Source: Cucumis sativus | Taxonomy: Eukaryota; Streptophyta; Magnoliopsida; Cucurbitales; Cucurbitaceae | Reading direction: 5' to 3' | DNA: 64,000 bases | Assembly (NCBI RefSeq): GCF_000004075.3 | Contig: NC_026660.2 | Span: forward strand, 26,849,498-26,913,497 | Shown here: positions 48,101-64,000 of the stretch, piece by piece | Position numbering within the stretch: position 1 is the stretch's first letter | Layout of the letters: the number at the start of each line of letters is the position of its first letter | Made by a program: the position numbers and the translations under genes | Notes under the pieces: model-generated | Database searches by the model: none | What the model saw: the letters and a program-made list of their open reading frames with translations, nothing else | Told to the model about the DNA's origin: nothing

Positions 48101-51100
48101 TTAATGAAAATAATGAAGAGAAGTTGGGTGAAAGATTTCAGATATACATGCATACATATACATAATCTAAAATTTATTGAAAAATGGTTAAATTACTATA
48201 TGAAACGTTAAAAGTTAATATTAAAAAGAGTGAATTAAGGGGGAAAACATAAGATGAGAGAATTAAGATTGCTTGTTGAAGTAGGGTTTCTTGCGGGGGT
48301 GGACCATGAAAATGGAACATATTTAATTATGTGGTTAATTAAAAAAAGAAAGAAAAAAGAGAAGTTGGTAATGTCAGCTGAGCAGTGAAGAGAGTTTAAA
48401 CAGTGAGAGAGAAAGAGAGAGAGAGAGAGGAAAGTCATATTGTCAGCTAAACAACTGATTTGCTTGGTGGAATAAGTTTCTACCCAATGCCCCATCCATA
48501 TTTGGACTTTCTTTACTCTCTCCCATCCACGTCTTCACTCTTTTACCTTTCTATTTCCATGCAAATTCAATCCCTATTATTTTAACTTTTATATGCTTTT
48601 AATCCTGTTTTTGTTCTAAACTTTTTAAAAATCGTTTAAATCTATAAATATTTTTCTTTTTTTTAAAAATAGACTTACTTTGGTTGTAATTTTGTCAAAT
48701 AACGTAACCATGTATGTTTTCCCCCTTAATTCATTTTATTGTCATAATTCCTTTTACTTTCCTTCTACTTATTTTAACTTCAATACTTAAATGATTTTGG
48801 TTGTAATTTTGTACTTAAATGATTATAATCTTTTTTTATTTTATTTTAATTGATAAATAATTATTAAAAAAAACTTCAAATTTACTCTATAAATCTTTTA
48901 TCATACCATAAAACATAACAACATATTTATCAAATCAACATAAAAACTATTTTTTTTTTCAAAACCCAAATTTCTCGCATCCTTTCCTCGACCCTCGCCC
49001 ACTGTTTACTATTTTTTTTTTATCTAATTATTGGAATCTTGAAGCAATTGAGTAGATTAATATAAATAAATAAAATTGACATATTTTCTTAACATCTATT
49101 CATAAATAAAATAAACTAAAAAAAGAAGTAAAATAAATGCAAACTCGTAAATAATGCCAAAAAAAAAAAAAAAGAATTAGGAGGATAGTAAAAAATACTT
49201 AATTAATACCATCAATCACAAAATATGCTAAATTTGAAATACTCATAAATTTGTATGTAAATGAAATTATATCTGATCTGAGTTGAAAAAGTGAAAAAGT
49301 GAAGTTGAAGGTAATGCACCAAAATGATAACGGTCAAAATTTTGAAAAGCGATTATCTTATTTGAGATTATAGTCACGTTAACATGTAAAAGATGGATAA
49401 TGATTATTTTGTAGAAGAATTAAGGAAATTGTAACAGACTCAAATATGTTCTTATTAAGGAAGAAAATAGGATTTAAATCTACTCTCATGTGTATATATA
49501 TTCGTATGCCCACGGTGGTTTTTCGTATTCAATTATTCTATTTTATATATTGGATCAGATCAGCAAATCTTCCCATTTACATATTTTAATTCGATATTAA
49601 CTTTTCATCTCCTTTTTCCTTCCTGATTTCGTGTTAGGAGGGTTAAATCAAAGTAGTTTTTAAATGTTTTTTTTTTTCCGATTATTAACTTTTTACAATA
49701 TGATATTTGTTGGTTTCTCTTGAATCATTACACTTAAATAATTTAAGGTGTATCCCATTTTTAGTTAATTTTTTTTAAAACAAAAAGAATATATAGTTTT
49801 TTCTTGCTTAATCTTAAGTCAAAATTTTCAATTTTTTTTCTTCTAAAAGGGATTTATTACCAAAAGAAGAAAGAATTGACGTTATATTTCGATTTTTATT
49901 TTCTAAAAGTGAATTGATTTTAAATGATTTTTACACTCCTTTTAACTTTAGGAAACGATAGAATATGCTGGTGAAATTAGTATTTGAATTTACTAAAAAT
50001 TATAAACTAATTGCTAATAAAATTGAGTTTAACAACACACAAAGTATAACTAATAAAAACCATAATTAAAGGGGGCAAAGTATATGCTCACGATTAGAAT
50101 ATATTCTCTTGAAAATTGTGAAAACTACGTACGTTGTATGGTATTGGATGAAATAAAAGGAAAAACCAAGTTGTGAAAATTGATATGTATCAAGGGAAGA
50201 AACACATATATTGTCGTTTTTCCTTTCACATACATAATTTGTATATATTAAAAATATTTTCCAATAATCTACCAAAATAATTTTAAATAATTTTTCATAG
50301 TATTATGTAATCAATCATACTCAAAGACTATGTGTTGAGTGAGCTGTTGATCTACGAGATCAAAGTTTCTGTTCAATTATTTACATGCCAGTACTGTTAA
50401 TTTGTCTAAATTGAAATGCTTTTATATATGTAAATGTGATTCTATATGTTTCTCAAGGTCTATGTAATAAAGTATTGTTTTTTTCTTTCCTTAAAAAAAT
50501 AAGAATGAGAGAGTCATTTGGACTAGAGAGCTAGGTAGATCTCCAGTCGTTGTTATTAGAGGCTGCTGATCAAAATCAATTATATATGAAATAAGCAATT
50601 CTATTTATACTTTCTTTAAAATCACTTACAAACACCCGATTCCACAAAACCAACACACCAAATTTTCAGCTCTCTCTATATATAAATATATCGTTCAAAT
50701 GTTTTTAGTCCAACAACCCTAAATTTATATATTATTCTCTTTTAATAACAAAAAGAAAACCCTACTGGGATTTCCCCTCTTAATAGTAATACTAATAATG
50801 CACTCTAGCTGTATCAATTAAATATAAATATGCTAAACCCTGATCCATCTTTCAAATTAAATATAAAATGAGACTTTTTTTAAAAAAAAATCAATTTATT
50901 TCAGATATTGTGTATTAACTTTAAATTTTACATCAAATGTTTCACTATTAAAACTTAAAACTTATCGTCACTTTTACACCCATTTGATAACTTTCCATAC
51001 AAAATATCATTAAAAAAAAATCTTATAGTATGATACAAATCGACAAAATTTCAAAAGAAAAATAACACTACAATTAGATTTAGTTAAACTTTGTGAATTT

Positions 51101-54057
51101 GAAAAAAGTTCTTTAATTGTTAGTCTGTTAAAACCAATTGGCGTGGTAGAGGAATTTAGAATAAAGGGTCGAAATTGCAACATAGGAGCATACAACAACG
51201 TACAGATTTATATATAAATGTATATTGGAGCATTGATATAACCTAATAAGTTTAATTAGGTATAAAAATGAATTCAAACCTTTATTAATATTTAGTTGGT
51301 TTTAAAAAAATTAAGCTCTAGTTTTACTCATACGTCTTCATGTATATTCAAAAGTCAAATTAAAGTTTTAAAACTAAAAAAATTACGTTTGATTTTTCTT
51401 TTTAAATTTAAGAATTCAAGTGTTTTTTCATTCGATTTTTTTCCTTCCAAATCATTCCACATGTATCATTTATCTTAAATGGGGGAGTTTCAACCTTTGA
51501 CTTTTTGTAAATTATATTACATGGTTGTTCAATTTACTATAAGTTTATAGATTTCAACAAATAGGTAAGAATTTTAAAGTTTTGAGATTTAAAAAGAAAT
51601 AAGTAATAAATAATGGGTTTGAATAGTTAAGGTGATGTTAATTTTTCCATCAAATTTGTAGTAATTAAGATTTATGGATGAATGAAAGATGATTTTTTTT
51701 TGTGATAAATTAAATTATTCAAAGGAAGGTAGAGGTAAATTATATTATAACAAAACAGATAGAACGAGAGTAAGTAAAAGGTTTGAAAAAAGAGATGGAA
51801 AGGAAGGAGAGCTTCCTTTTTACACCTCAGTTTTGTTAGCAAAAGAGAGAGTGAAGGTTTATTTTTCTCAACCGTTATGCCCAACACAAATTGGATTAGG
51901 AATACAAATCATCATTGTACCCATTGAGAAGCAATCTATCTTCCCCAATTCTTTCTTCTTTTTTTTTTTAATGAAAGTGATGAAGAGCAAAGAATAAAGA
52001 TTTAAAGAAAGAAAAAATGTTGTAGATTCATTTGTTCTGACCCAACAACTGCCCTCCCAAATGACATCACCACGTTGAAAAACATTGTTAATTTGACGTT
52101 ATATTTATATCAACAAAATTGTTATGTGTCCATTGCTAATTTAGTTGACTTTCTAACGAGTTCTTTATAGATTATAATTGATATATATGTGTGGGTGGTA
52201 TATAATTATTATTTTAATAAATGCACTTTCTACTACACTATGTTTATTTACTTCTTAAATGTTATCCATCATATTATAATACAAAAAAAAATTGTTGTTT
52301 TTAGTGCTTTTTGTTTTTGTTATAAAAATATAATTGCATTCATGGTTTTTGAAAAATGAATGTTTTAGGAAAATATTGATCTTGCAAAATACTTTCATTA
52401 TCGATGGTTTTTTTTTTCTTATACAGTTTGCAGTTGTTATGGAAGCTAAGGTTACTGTGATTTTGTTACGTGCATAAATGATTTTTAGTTCTTCGGCTAG
52501 AATTGATTGTTTAGTTTGTTTTAGACCAAAATTGTATGATTACATTGTGGTTGTTTTCGTTTGTGTGTGTAAAAAGAGAGTGTTGCATCTTTTAGAGTTA
52601 CACTTAGATCTACTTACTATTCATCCACTGTGATTCATGTATAAGAATGCATTCTCAAATCTTAGGGAGAGCCTAAGCAATTGAGATACAAATGAGACTT
52701 TGCCTTAAGAAGGAAAAATACATTTCAAGTGAGAATGAGTCTCACATCAGGAAGTGAGCTTGAAGGTTAAAAAGAGGGAGTCTAGGTGGTATGTGGTGGT
52801 GGACAACTTTGTTCCTATTTTGCCATAATGGTATTACAAGGTTAAAAAATACTTTGCCATAATGGTATCTTGAAATGTTGTAATATTGTAGATGTATCTG
52901 GTGGTGGACAACTTTGTTCCTATTTTCCATTTTCAATTAGGAATGTTTTTAGTGCTAGGTTAAGGCGATACATTGATTAAGCTACATAGTTGTTAGGACA
53001 CCTTAATTCAACCAACTTGCTTGAACCACGAACTTTAAATTTAAATTTATGAACCACTCTTAGTTTTGGTTGGCTTTCCTTTCTTTTCAAGAAATATTTG
53101 ATGGGAAAGTTGTAATAGAAATAAAGAAAAATCATCTTTCTTTTATATTTCTAAAAAAAAAAAAAGGTGATATTTTGGAAACACGAACCTTGCCGGATTA
53201 GAGTTTTAAAAAAAGGAAGAGAGTTGGCAAAAGTGTGATTGTGTGACTTCTTCCACTTAGCGTCCGCAAAAATAAATGCTTTGTGTCGACAGATGCCCTC
53301 TCGACAATAATTTTCTTTTCCATAAAACCTTTTGCCTAACTGTCACTCTTTTTAACAATAATGGGATCAGGACGTAGGAGGTAGAAAATCGAAGCCGAAC
53401 TGCTTAATTTGTGAAGGAAATATGCAAACCAAAACCCAACTGGTACTTACGAGAAATTGTGCTTCCTGTAACCATTCAGATCAACAGTTTGGTTGGCTAG
53501 ATTGCAGCTCACCGGCTATAAATATGTGTGTTGGAATAGGCAAGAAAATGGAACCACCTGAAGCTTGAGGGAAACTTGAGGGATTCAACTCGATTCGGTT
53601 CTTCACACTAATTTTTTTGCCTACCCTAGACCTTACCAACAAAATTTGATTTTAAATATTTTCAACCTGAAACCACCGAACCGACCAGTAAACCCATGCT
53701 GACAAGCGATTTTGGTATGAGTAATGCAATGCAAAAATGTTCTAATTCCACAGACCATAATCTTGTGAGCTGCTTACCCTTTTATTGACATCCTAATTAA
53801 CATTATATCACTCCTTTCGAACTTGGAGCTCTTTACGTGGGCAATGCGTTTAAAAACAACATCAATGCCTCAGTAGCCCCAAACTGTAAAGAAAGAAAAA
53901 GAAATAAATTAAAATACTACTTTAATGATGGCCATTAAATACTTTGCTCCGAACAGCCAAGGCCATTGACATGATCTTTAGCTCTTCCTGAACCTTGGCC
54001 TGCAAGCTATGGAAATCATCAACAACACATCGAACTTTACACGCAGGCTTCAGATCT
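45181..54057. other. Gene-poor intergenic region
   Basis: No gene is supported over about 9 kb. A GC-richer patch at 45535-45750 has ACGTCA and GGCCCA words and a 72-codon frame of no recognisable family. A (GA)n run lies at about 48404-48430. Positions 52793-52916 hold a short repeat pair (separate entry). The last ~130 bp (53930-54057) are probably the 3' UTR of the carrier gene. The remainder is AT-rich with poly-A and poly-T runs. Confidence 0.5.
52793..52916. repeat. Nested direct repeats
   Basis: The phrase TGGTGGTGGACAACTTTGTT with its continuation CCTATTTT occurs near 52794 and again near 52889-52916. Between the copies, TTTGCCATAATGGTAT occurs twice (near 52819 and 52853). The arrangement looks like local duplication or a degraded element. 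Confidence 0.7.
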
Positions 54058-56691
54058 TTACGATGATTCTACTTTCAGAACTATCTTCATAAATTCGTAC
54101 ACGAGATAGCTTATGGCAGCTGATGGTAAAACCTAAGTTAAGCAAAAAAAATTAGACTATAAGAAGAGCGTAAAGTCATAGACAGATATGGTAATGCAAA
54201 TCAAAGAGCTAACGGCTAAATTAACGATGTACTTGTGGCAAACTGAACCAAAAAGAGATGGGAACCCAAGAAATGTGCACCAGATGAGTTGTTATTTTTG
54301 TTTTGTTATAATATATGTGAGTGTCCATGTTAGCTACAGGCACGTTAAATATTCACATGAAGAAATTGTTTAACCCTACACATTTGGTGATCAAAGACAC
54401 TTATAGAACATTAAATCTTAATGTGGCTTAAAACATTCCTACAAAAGTCATTGAAAGTTGATGCAAATATTCACTTCACAAGTTGTATTGATGATGTTGT
54501 ACAGGAAGTTCTTGAGACGTTATATTCATATATAATTTACCAGGGCTATCATCACATCTAATTTTATTGACATCTAATAGCAGAATAACATCTTAATGAA
54601 CAAAAAAGTTGTTTGTGAAAGAACAGTGGTACACCTGTAATAAGCTAGGAATTAAGCCCGCATAAAGAGCGGGGATACCCCCTTGATTAACAATCTTGGC
54701 ACAAGTTGCAACTGCACTCAGCTTTGTTTCCCTAACTTGCATTTGGAGCTGCCTCCTCACAACTTCAAATGGATATGTAGCAGCTTCAGCAAATGCCCCT
54801 GCTATGGCACCATACAATAATGTTCTTATAGTACCTAATTCTAATTGTTCCAAAGCATTCAACTCCTGACCACCTTCTTTCATATTTTGGATTCTTTTCC
54901 TTCCTTCTGGTGAATGTAGGTAAGCTGATTTTAGTATATCATAAACACCATAAAACACTGCACCTGACGGTGCCATGCTAATAATTGAGGGTACTAAACC
55001 CTTGTAAAGAGAAAAAAAGCCTTCAGTTTGGATCATGTGGCGAAAGGTACCAATGACACCACCCAAGGCTTCCCCACCTGGTGCCACCATCTTAGTCCGG
55101 ATCTGCAAGAACAAGGGCCACGAAGGAGTGAGACCTCTAATGGTTAAAGTATGAGTGCCCACTGGAAATGTTAAAAGGGAAGTTCTACCCTGCACGGGTT
55201 AGTTTAGTAGGAGTGATTCTGGTTGTACGCATTGAAAATAGAAAGTAACAGGTCTTTTTCAGGTGTCTTGTGATTAGTGTGAGTGTTGTGAAAGGGAGAA
55301 CGGTTACCCCTCCCTCATTTGCAAACAATATGTTTTATGTTGTTTGAACTTTCATTAACCGTCCTTTGGAGTTAATATCAATATAGATACCTGGCAATTT
55401 GATAGCACTTAGCAGAGCATGAATCCATCAGAAAGATAGGTACGCATGGCACAAGTAAAACTTAGAAAACTCTGTTATGAAGATGCAAAAACTACTTAAG
55501 TAAGGTCACATATGTTCACCTCTAGAACAGAACAGATCCAGTATAAGTAAGATCCTAAAACTACCTAGTCACCTATAAAGCAATTGCTACTTACAGTGTC
55601 CATAGGAATGCACAGTACAGTTGCAGTAATTCCGGCAGCAGCACCAGCGATAAACCGCTCAAAATTAGTGGTTTCCTCATTTCCGGACCATCTCAACAAC
55701 TGATTTCTGTATGTATCATAAGCATAGAAATTGATAGCCTTAAAAGGAGCAGTGCGAAGAATGTTGACAAAATTTCCTTTCCAAAAACCGTTCAGACCTT
55801 GAGAAGATGCTATGGTCTTGATCAGTTCAATAAGGTTTTTCTGCTCACCGCGAACTATGTACTCTAGCTTCAATCTCTCAAGAGGCGCAACGAAAGTTCT
55901 ATCATACAGCAAAAACATCATGAGTAAACATGCCTTGCGACCAAATCAAATGATGTAATATTCATAAATCATTGATACACGGCCGAGCATCTTGCATTCT
56001 TATTCATAAATCATATCATTTTGGGAATTTTCCTACGGTTGAAGCCCTTTCCCATGTGAATACGAAATAGAAAAACGATCTAATCAAGTTTTTTTGGTTT
56101 CCAGCAACTAGTATTTTGTATAATTAGTTCCCATTCTGGAAAATAGTGATTCCACACTACAAAATCATTGAATTTAATTGTTGAAAGTAACTAAAGAATG
56201 GGAAACTGGAAGGCAAACCTTGAAACCATAGCAGCAACAGCTCCGGCCCACAGATGCTTGGTCATATTCATAGCACCAGATCCTCGCAATACAGCTTTCT
56301 CTTCCCTCTCTTCTTCTTCTTCCTCATGATGAATAGCCTTCTCCATCGAACCTTTATTCCCATTTTGTCCCAAATAATCTTCCGAATCCTGAATGTAATC
56401 TCCATTCTCTCCACTCCCATTTGCAGACAAGCTCACAGATAAAAAACCGCACCCACCTCCATCGGAAACTCGCCTTCTTCCGCGACCCAAAATTTGAAAG
56501 TTAAGAGTCTTGTGACGACTGTGAGAGCAAGAGGGAGAAAATGAAGCCGACCCAGAAGAGGTTTTAGAAGAGATTAGCGAAACGAAAGAGGGAGGAAGAT
56601 TGTCGTCAAGAAACAACCCTCCGAGGAAGATCGAATCAGATGGGTCGGATTTGATCAAATGGGTTAACCAGGATTGGTGGTTTCCGTGCAT
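54058..56691 (-). CDS. BTL3: Mitochondrial carrier family protein, BTL3/Brittle-1-like
   Basis: Four minus-strand exons (56691-56219, 55898-55595, 55102-54635, 54132-54058) give 439 residues with consistent phases. A long N-terminal extension (about 150 residues, Ser-rich, with an acidic EEEEEE stretch near 125) precedes three Solcar repeats. Their signature motifs P-x-[DE]-x-x-[KR] are PLERLK (163-168), PMDTIR (256-261) and PFEVVR (370-375). The last exon supplies the sixth helix (VLPSAAISYLVYEFMK). The pattern matches the Brittle-1-like adenine-nucleotide carriers (Arabidopsis BTL group, most like BTL3). Such proteins exchange adenine nucleotides across the mitochondrial or plastid inner membrane. 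Transport substrate and organelle are not proven here, and the extension could hold the targeting signal. Confidence 0.92.
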
Positions 56692-59233
56692 TGCAGAGAG
56701 TTAGGTGAGATCGAAAAGGGGGTTACTGTATTTGTGATTGATCAACAAGAACATAAGGAAGAAGAGTTGAGATTGATTGTAAGAAGAGAGATGAAGGAAA
56801 GTGGAGGCGAGAGAGAGAAGGTGGAACAAGACGAGGAAATGGAATAGAAAAGAAAGAAAATTGAGGGAAGAAAGATGGCGACGTTAGGAATTTATAGCAG
56901 CTGATTCCATTCCTTGTGCGCTTCACTTAGCTTTCATCGATTATTTTCTATGTTCGAGTTGAGGAGGAATACATGTGTACATTTCCATTCACTTTCTAAA
57001 TATTTATTGGTACAAAAAAATGTCTTTATAAATGAACACTTCATTATATTAGATATTGGACGAAAATTATTATAACAAGAATATAAGCCACGTTTGAGTG
57101 TTTTATTAAACTTGAAATTATAATTTCACGAGAATTTAATATCCAATTGAGGATAACTTTTTTTTTCTTTTGTCTAAAACCTAGCTTATGCTTTAGTTTA
57201 TTTTTGCTTTCTTCAAAGATGTTAATGATGATTGGATAATTTGCCTTTATTGGTGAACATGAAGTTTATTAACAATGAAGACCTGTTATTCGGATGATCC
57301 TTGAATTAAAGTAGCTTTTAATTTCACATCAATATCCCATAGTTTAATAGTCCATTTAAATTGTATCGATTTCTAAGTAAAGGATATTCTTGAAAGGATG
57401 AAGTTGGCTTAATAGTTAATAACTATGAGTAACCAGTGAATTTGATATGGCCAAGAACTGAAATGATGGTTTTTAAATTGGAATACAATGAATGTGAATG
57501 TGTTTGAGAGTGATTTCCATACGACTAAAAACAGTTTTTCTATTGTCAAAATCATTTTTCTATAATTCAATTTTTAAAATTGTTTTCATCACAAGCACAA
57601 ATTACAGGTCCAGTATGAGCCAAGTTGTAGCCTCCTTGTAAACCCTAGTTATTTTGTGGATACCCAAGTAAAGTTGTGATTAAGTTTTCAAAGAAAGAAG
57701 TTAAAAGAGAAAAATTGTTCAAGTGTTGAAGTATGAGTTTCAAAGTAAACGGTCAAAGGAGAAGGAAATAAGTTCAGTTTTTTTTTGCTAAGTATAGGCT
57801 AGGCCTATTGGACATGTTGCTAGGCTTTGAACACGGTTGGACAACCAACCATGTCAAGGAAACCTCTAAGGACATGAACATGCGGCCAAGCAAACTATGC
57901 TAGGTGAGTCGAGCCAGGCTAGATGTTTAGTTATTTTATGGATACCCAAGCAAAACATTTAGCTTATGTTGTTTCTTTTAAGCACACATTATTTGTGTAG
58001 TGACTTCTGGTTGAGTCAACTAGGTTAGTTGGTTGGTAAGTATTGTTAGAGTATGATAATGCTTGCCAACTCTTGCACCATCTTTTAAAGTCAAGTTAGA
58101 GAAAGAATTCCAAGAGGGGTGTGACATTCCTACCACCATCTTTCTTATTCATAATCTTAGCTAGTGACTTGGGAGAATCATGGGAATAAAATTATTGGTC
58201 ATACAAACACAATCTATGCCCATAACTTTCACCTTTTCAACAACCATTATGCTTTCATCAAATACGACAGTGACCAATTTCCAAGAGATTCATCGAAATT
58301 AGTTCATTAATGTGTCTCGTTTTTATAGATCAAAGATTTTGAAATCAATGTGTAAAAGACTCGTTGATATTTTTATAATATCATAAAAACGTCTACAATG
58401 AGTTATGATTAATTTTGTTGGCAAAAGTATTCTTAAATGAATGTAGAAAATATAGTAATAAAAGAAGGGGAAAAAAGTATTATTCCTTTATTTATTACTA
58501 AAAGAAAACTTGATTTCCATGTACTTTTCAAAAAGTAGAATATATATTGACCGAGTGACAATTGACATTGACAAACATGTTCACGAAATAAGATTCCAAC
58601 CTCAATTTTACAAGCCTACCGATATAATTCATATTCGCAATGTTTCTTCTAACCATTTTTCCACTTTTAAGCGTTTATTATATAATATGTTTATAGAATT
58701 TGTTTGGAATGGAAAAAAAAGTATATGTCAGCAAGTGCTTAGCTCAACACATCTATATGGATCAAAACCAAGAATATCATATTCAAATCCACACTCCAAG
58801 TTGTACTAAAAACAATCATAAATTCCACATGAGTAATGAAGGATGGTTCAATGAATTGTTTTCACAAGAGCAGACCATTTGTAACGTGAACAGCCTAGCC
58901 AAGGAGACAAATTTCTATGAAACAACACTGAACATTGCTATAATTTTATAAACAATGTAACAGTTTCAATTACTCCGCTATTAGATATAGTTGGTCAACT
59001 CTTAGAATCACAAATCCAAAACGAAAATCTCAACATATGAGAGGACAGAACGTTGATATTTGTTCTTTAGGAACCCCAAAAAGAATCTAATGGCATACAA
59101 TATTACAAACATCATATCGTTAGAAAATTTCCAATGTCAATTTGTTGAACTAAATCACCGTGAGTGATAGCGTATACTATTTCATTTTGTAGCAATTTTC
59201 TTTTTCCTTTTATGTATTGAACTTACACATTCT
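56692..59233. other. Intergenic region, nothing recognised
   Basis: About 56692-56930 is the leader and promoter side of the carrier gene, purine-rich on the plus strand. The rest is AT-rich. A small perfect palindrome (GGTTGGACAACCAACC, about 57836-57851) sits in a GC-richer stretch at 57790-57930 that might be an old repeat. The overlapping frames at 58510-58951 show no family resemblance. Confidence 0.5.
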
Positions 59234-62889
<3,656 letters not shown>

Positions 62890-64000
62890 CTATAATTCCT
62901 TCTTTTTAACTCTGTAGGGATACTTTTGATATATAGAAATACTACTGACCACTAGGGGAAGAGCCACAATGCAATACATTGAAGGCGGTTTCCCTTCGAA
63001 TATGAACTGCAGCAATGCTGTCACAAGAAGTGCCGACACAATGACAAATCCCTGCAACCATGATAAGAGTACCAAAGATAAGTGGACATACAGATGTAAC
63101 CGATGAAAAAGGTTATTTTAAACTAGAAGAAACGAAATGGAGCATGCTCGTGGTGAGTATGAAACCCGATTAACGAGGTTCATATTCTTTGTGATAATGT
63201 TCAAGAACAATCTGAGTGGTAAAAAATACTAATCTAAAACTTGCCTTTCGAACACCACCGGCCCTACTGGTGACTAGTCCAACAAGAATTCCACCAAGAG
63301 CATTGAATATGACTGGAATCTGAAACAAAACGACAGAAAAGAAAAATAAATTTACTACAAAAAAAAAGGATCTCTCCAGCTTCAGCAAGTAATTTGCGTC
63401 CTCTCATCCAAAAGAACATGTCATGGAAGCAAGTTATCAACTTCTTGCTGATGATGCTTAATCAGGAAACTGTAAAACTATAAGAACTAGATCAAAGCAA
63501 TTCACAAACTCGTATATGGTAAGGACATTTAATTACCATGGTGAGAATAGTCCAGCCGTAGAAAAAACCATGCTGTCTGATAGCTTCTCCATCAGGTGAT
63601 TTATAAGTACTAGCAAATAGAAACAGACTTCCAACTACAGACATTTCTACGGTCATCAAGTATGATGAATGTTTCTTAACCTGTTAGAAGGACAACTCTT
63701 CATCAGAAAGGACCGAACACATAATTACTGGATTGTTTCTTGGAGCATGAAATCTAAATAAACTAAAAAACCCATCACACACCTGTGAAGACCATTGACA
63801 CAATGCAGAAGCCAAACCAGAAAGTACAGAAGCGACCAAGACAGGAATAATCCCATGAAACAAAATTTGATCAGGACTGCCATCACTGGAACCCTTACTA
63901 GATCCTTCTCCTATACTTAGAAGAACGGCAGCAACAATCAACAAGAATAGAGCCCCAATTTGCTGAATGGACTGCTTCTGCCTATACATAAAACCGGATA
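62890..64000 (-). CDS. ROCK1: Nucleotide-sugar transporter, ROCK1 type (partial, 3' part)
   Basis: The gene runs off the right edge; its N-terminal half is missing. Visible minus-strand exons are 64000-63783 (open to the edge), 63680-63537, 63319-63245 and 63051-62890, ending at a stop at 62890-62892. They encode about 198 residues of a multi-pass membrane protein. Segments include GALFLLIVAAVLLSIGEG, IIPVLVASVLSGLASAL, FNALGGILVGLVTSRAGG and FVIVSALLVTALLQFIF, ending in a Lys-rich tail (YPYRVKKKEL) that could serve in ER retrieval. The words ASALCQWSSQVKKHSSYLMT and GGILVGLVTS are those of the UDP-GlcNAc/UDP-GalNAc transporter ROCK1 in the CMP-sialic-acid-transporter family, an ER protein affecting cytokinin-degrading enzyme activity. 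The last intron (63052-63244) starts with GC. Confidence 0.9.

Noticed and set aside
53930-54000. Short minus-strand coding-like stretch after the carrier stop as an extra exon
   Set aside because: The exon ending at 54058 already supplies the conserved C-terminus (VLPSAAISYLVYEFMK) and a stop; the stretch is most simply 3' UTR.
58510-58951. Overlapping frames as a retrotransposon remnant
   Set aside because: No RT, integrase or RNase H motif could be found and the composition is Ile/His/Asn-rich, as expected from AT-rich DNA.

Overview
The window looks like nuclear DNA of a dicot plant. It is very AT-rich between genes, the genes have short exons with canonical plant splice sites, there is an intron-containing tRNA-Tyr, and every recognisable protein is a plant family member. 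Short interspersed elements built from 'tgatagac'-type words (about 45.0 kb) are of a kind I associate with cucurbit genomes (cucumber, melon), so Cucurbitaceae is my best guess. That guess is from memory, not from a search. I see no bacterial, viral or organellar gene block, no CRISPR array and no complete autonomous transposon.

Layout, left to right. 1-6.3 kb is gene-free, with a hexamer repeat, two G-boxes and two TIR-like relics. 6.57-8.42 kb (+) is a putative plastid-targeted two-membrane-segment coiled-coil protein; its 3' end is duplicated in tandem. 12.66-13.14 kb (+) is an EPFL1-type secreted cysteine-rich peptide preceded by an overlapping uORF. 15.28-17.79 kb (+) is an 11-exon plastid HAD/CbbY-type phosphatase with two GC-AG introns. 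19.01-20.94 kb (+) is a UGT85-type glycosyltransferase. 22.0 kb (+) is tRNA-Tyr(GTA). 23.07-24.51 kb (-) is an alpha/beta hydrolase. 29.0-29.2 kb (-) is a 71-residue conserved-looking small protein. 32.05-33.18 kb (-) is a STOP1/STOP2-type zinc-finger factor. 42.87-44.09 kb (-) is an R2R3-MYB of the MYB53/92/93 type. After a 10-kb gene-poor stretch come three minus-strand genes: a BTL3-like mitochondrial carrier family protein (54.06-56.69 kb), a Rab6/RABH1 GTPase (59.23-61.51 kb) and the 3' part of a ROCK1-type nucleotide-sugar transporter (62.89 kb to the window edge).

The genes do not form a functional cluster. The gene order does resemble, from memory, several Arabidopsis segments: BTL3, RABH1a, ROCK1 and MYB53 on the lower arm of chromosome 5; RABH1e, MYB92 and EPFL1 on the upper arm; EPF2, STOP1 and MYB93 on chromosome 1; RABH1c and the HAD gene on chromosome 4. 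The window therefore looks like an unfragmented version of an ancestral eudicot block. All spliced models below were assembled by eye. Exon phases and total lengths are internally consistent, but no transcript evidence was available.
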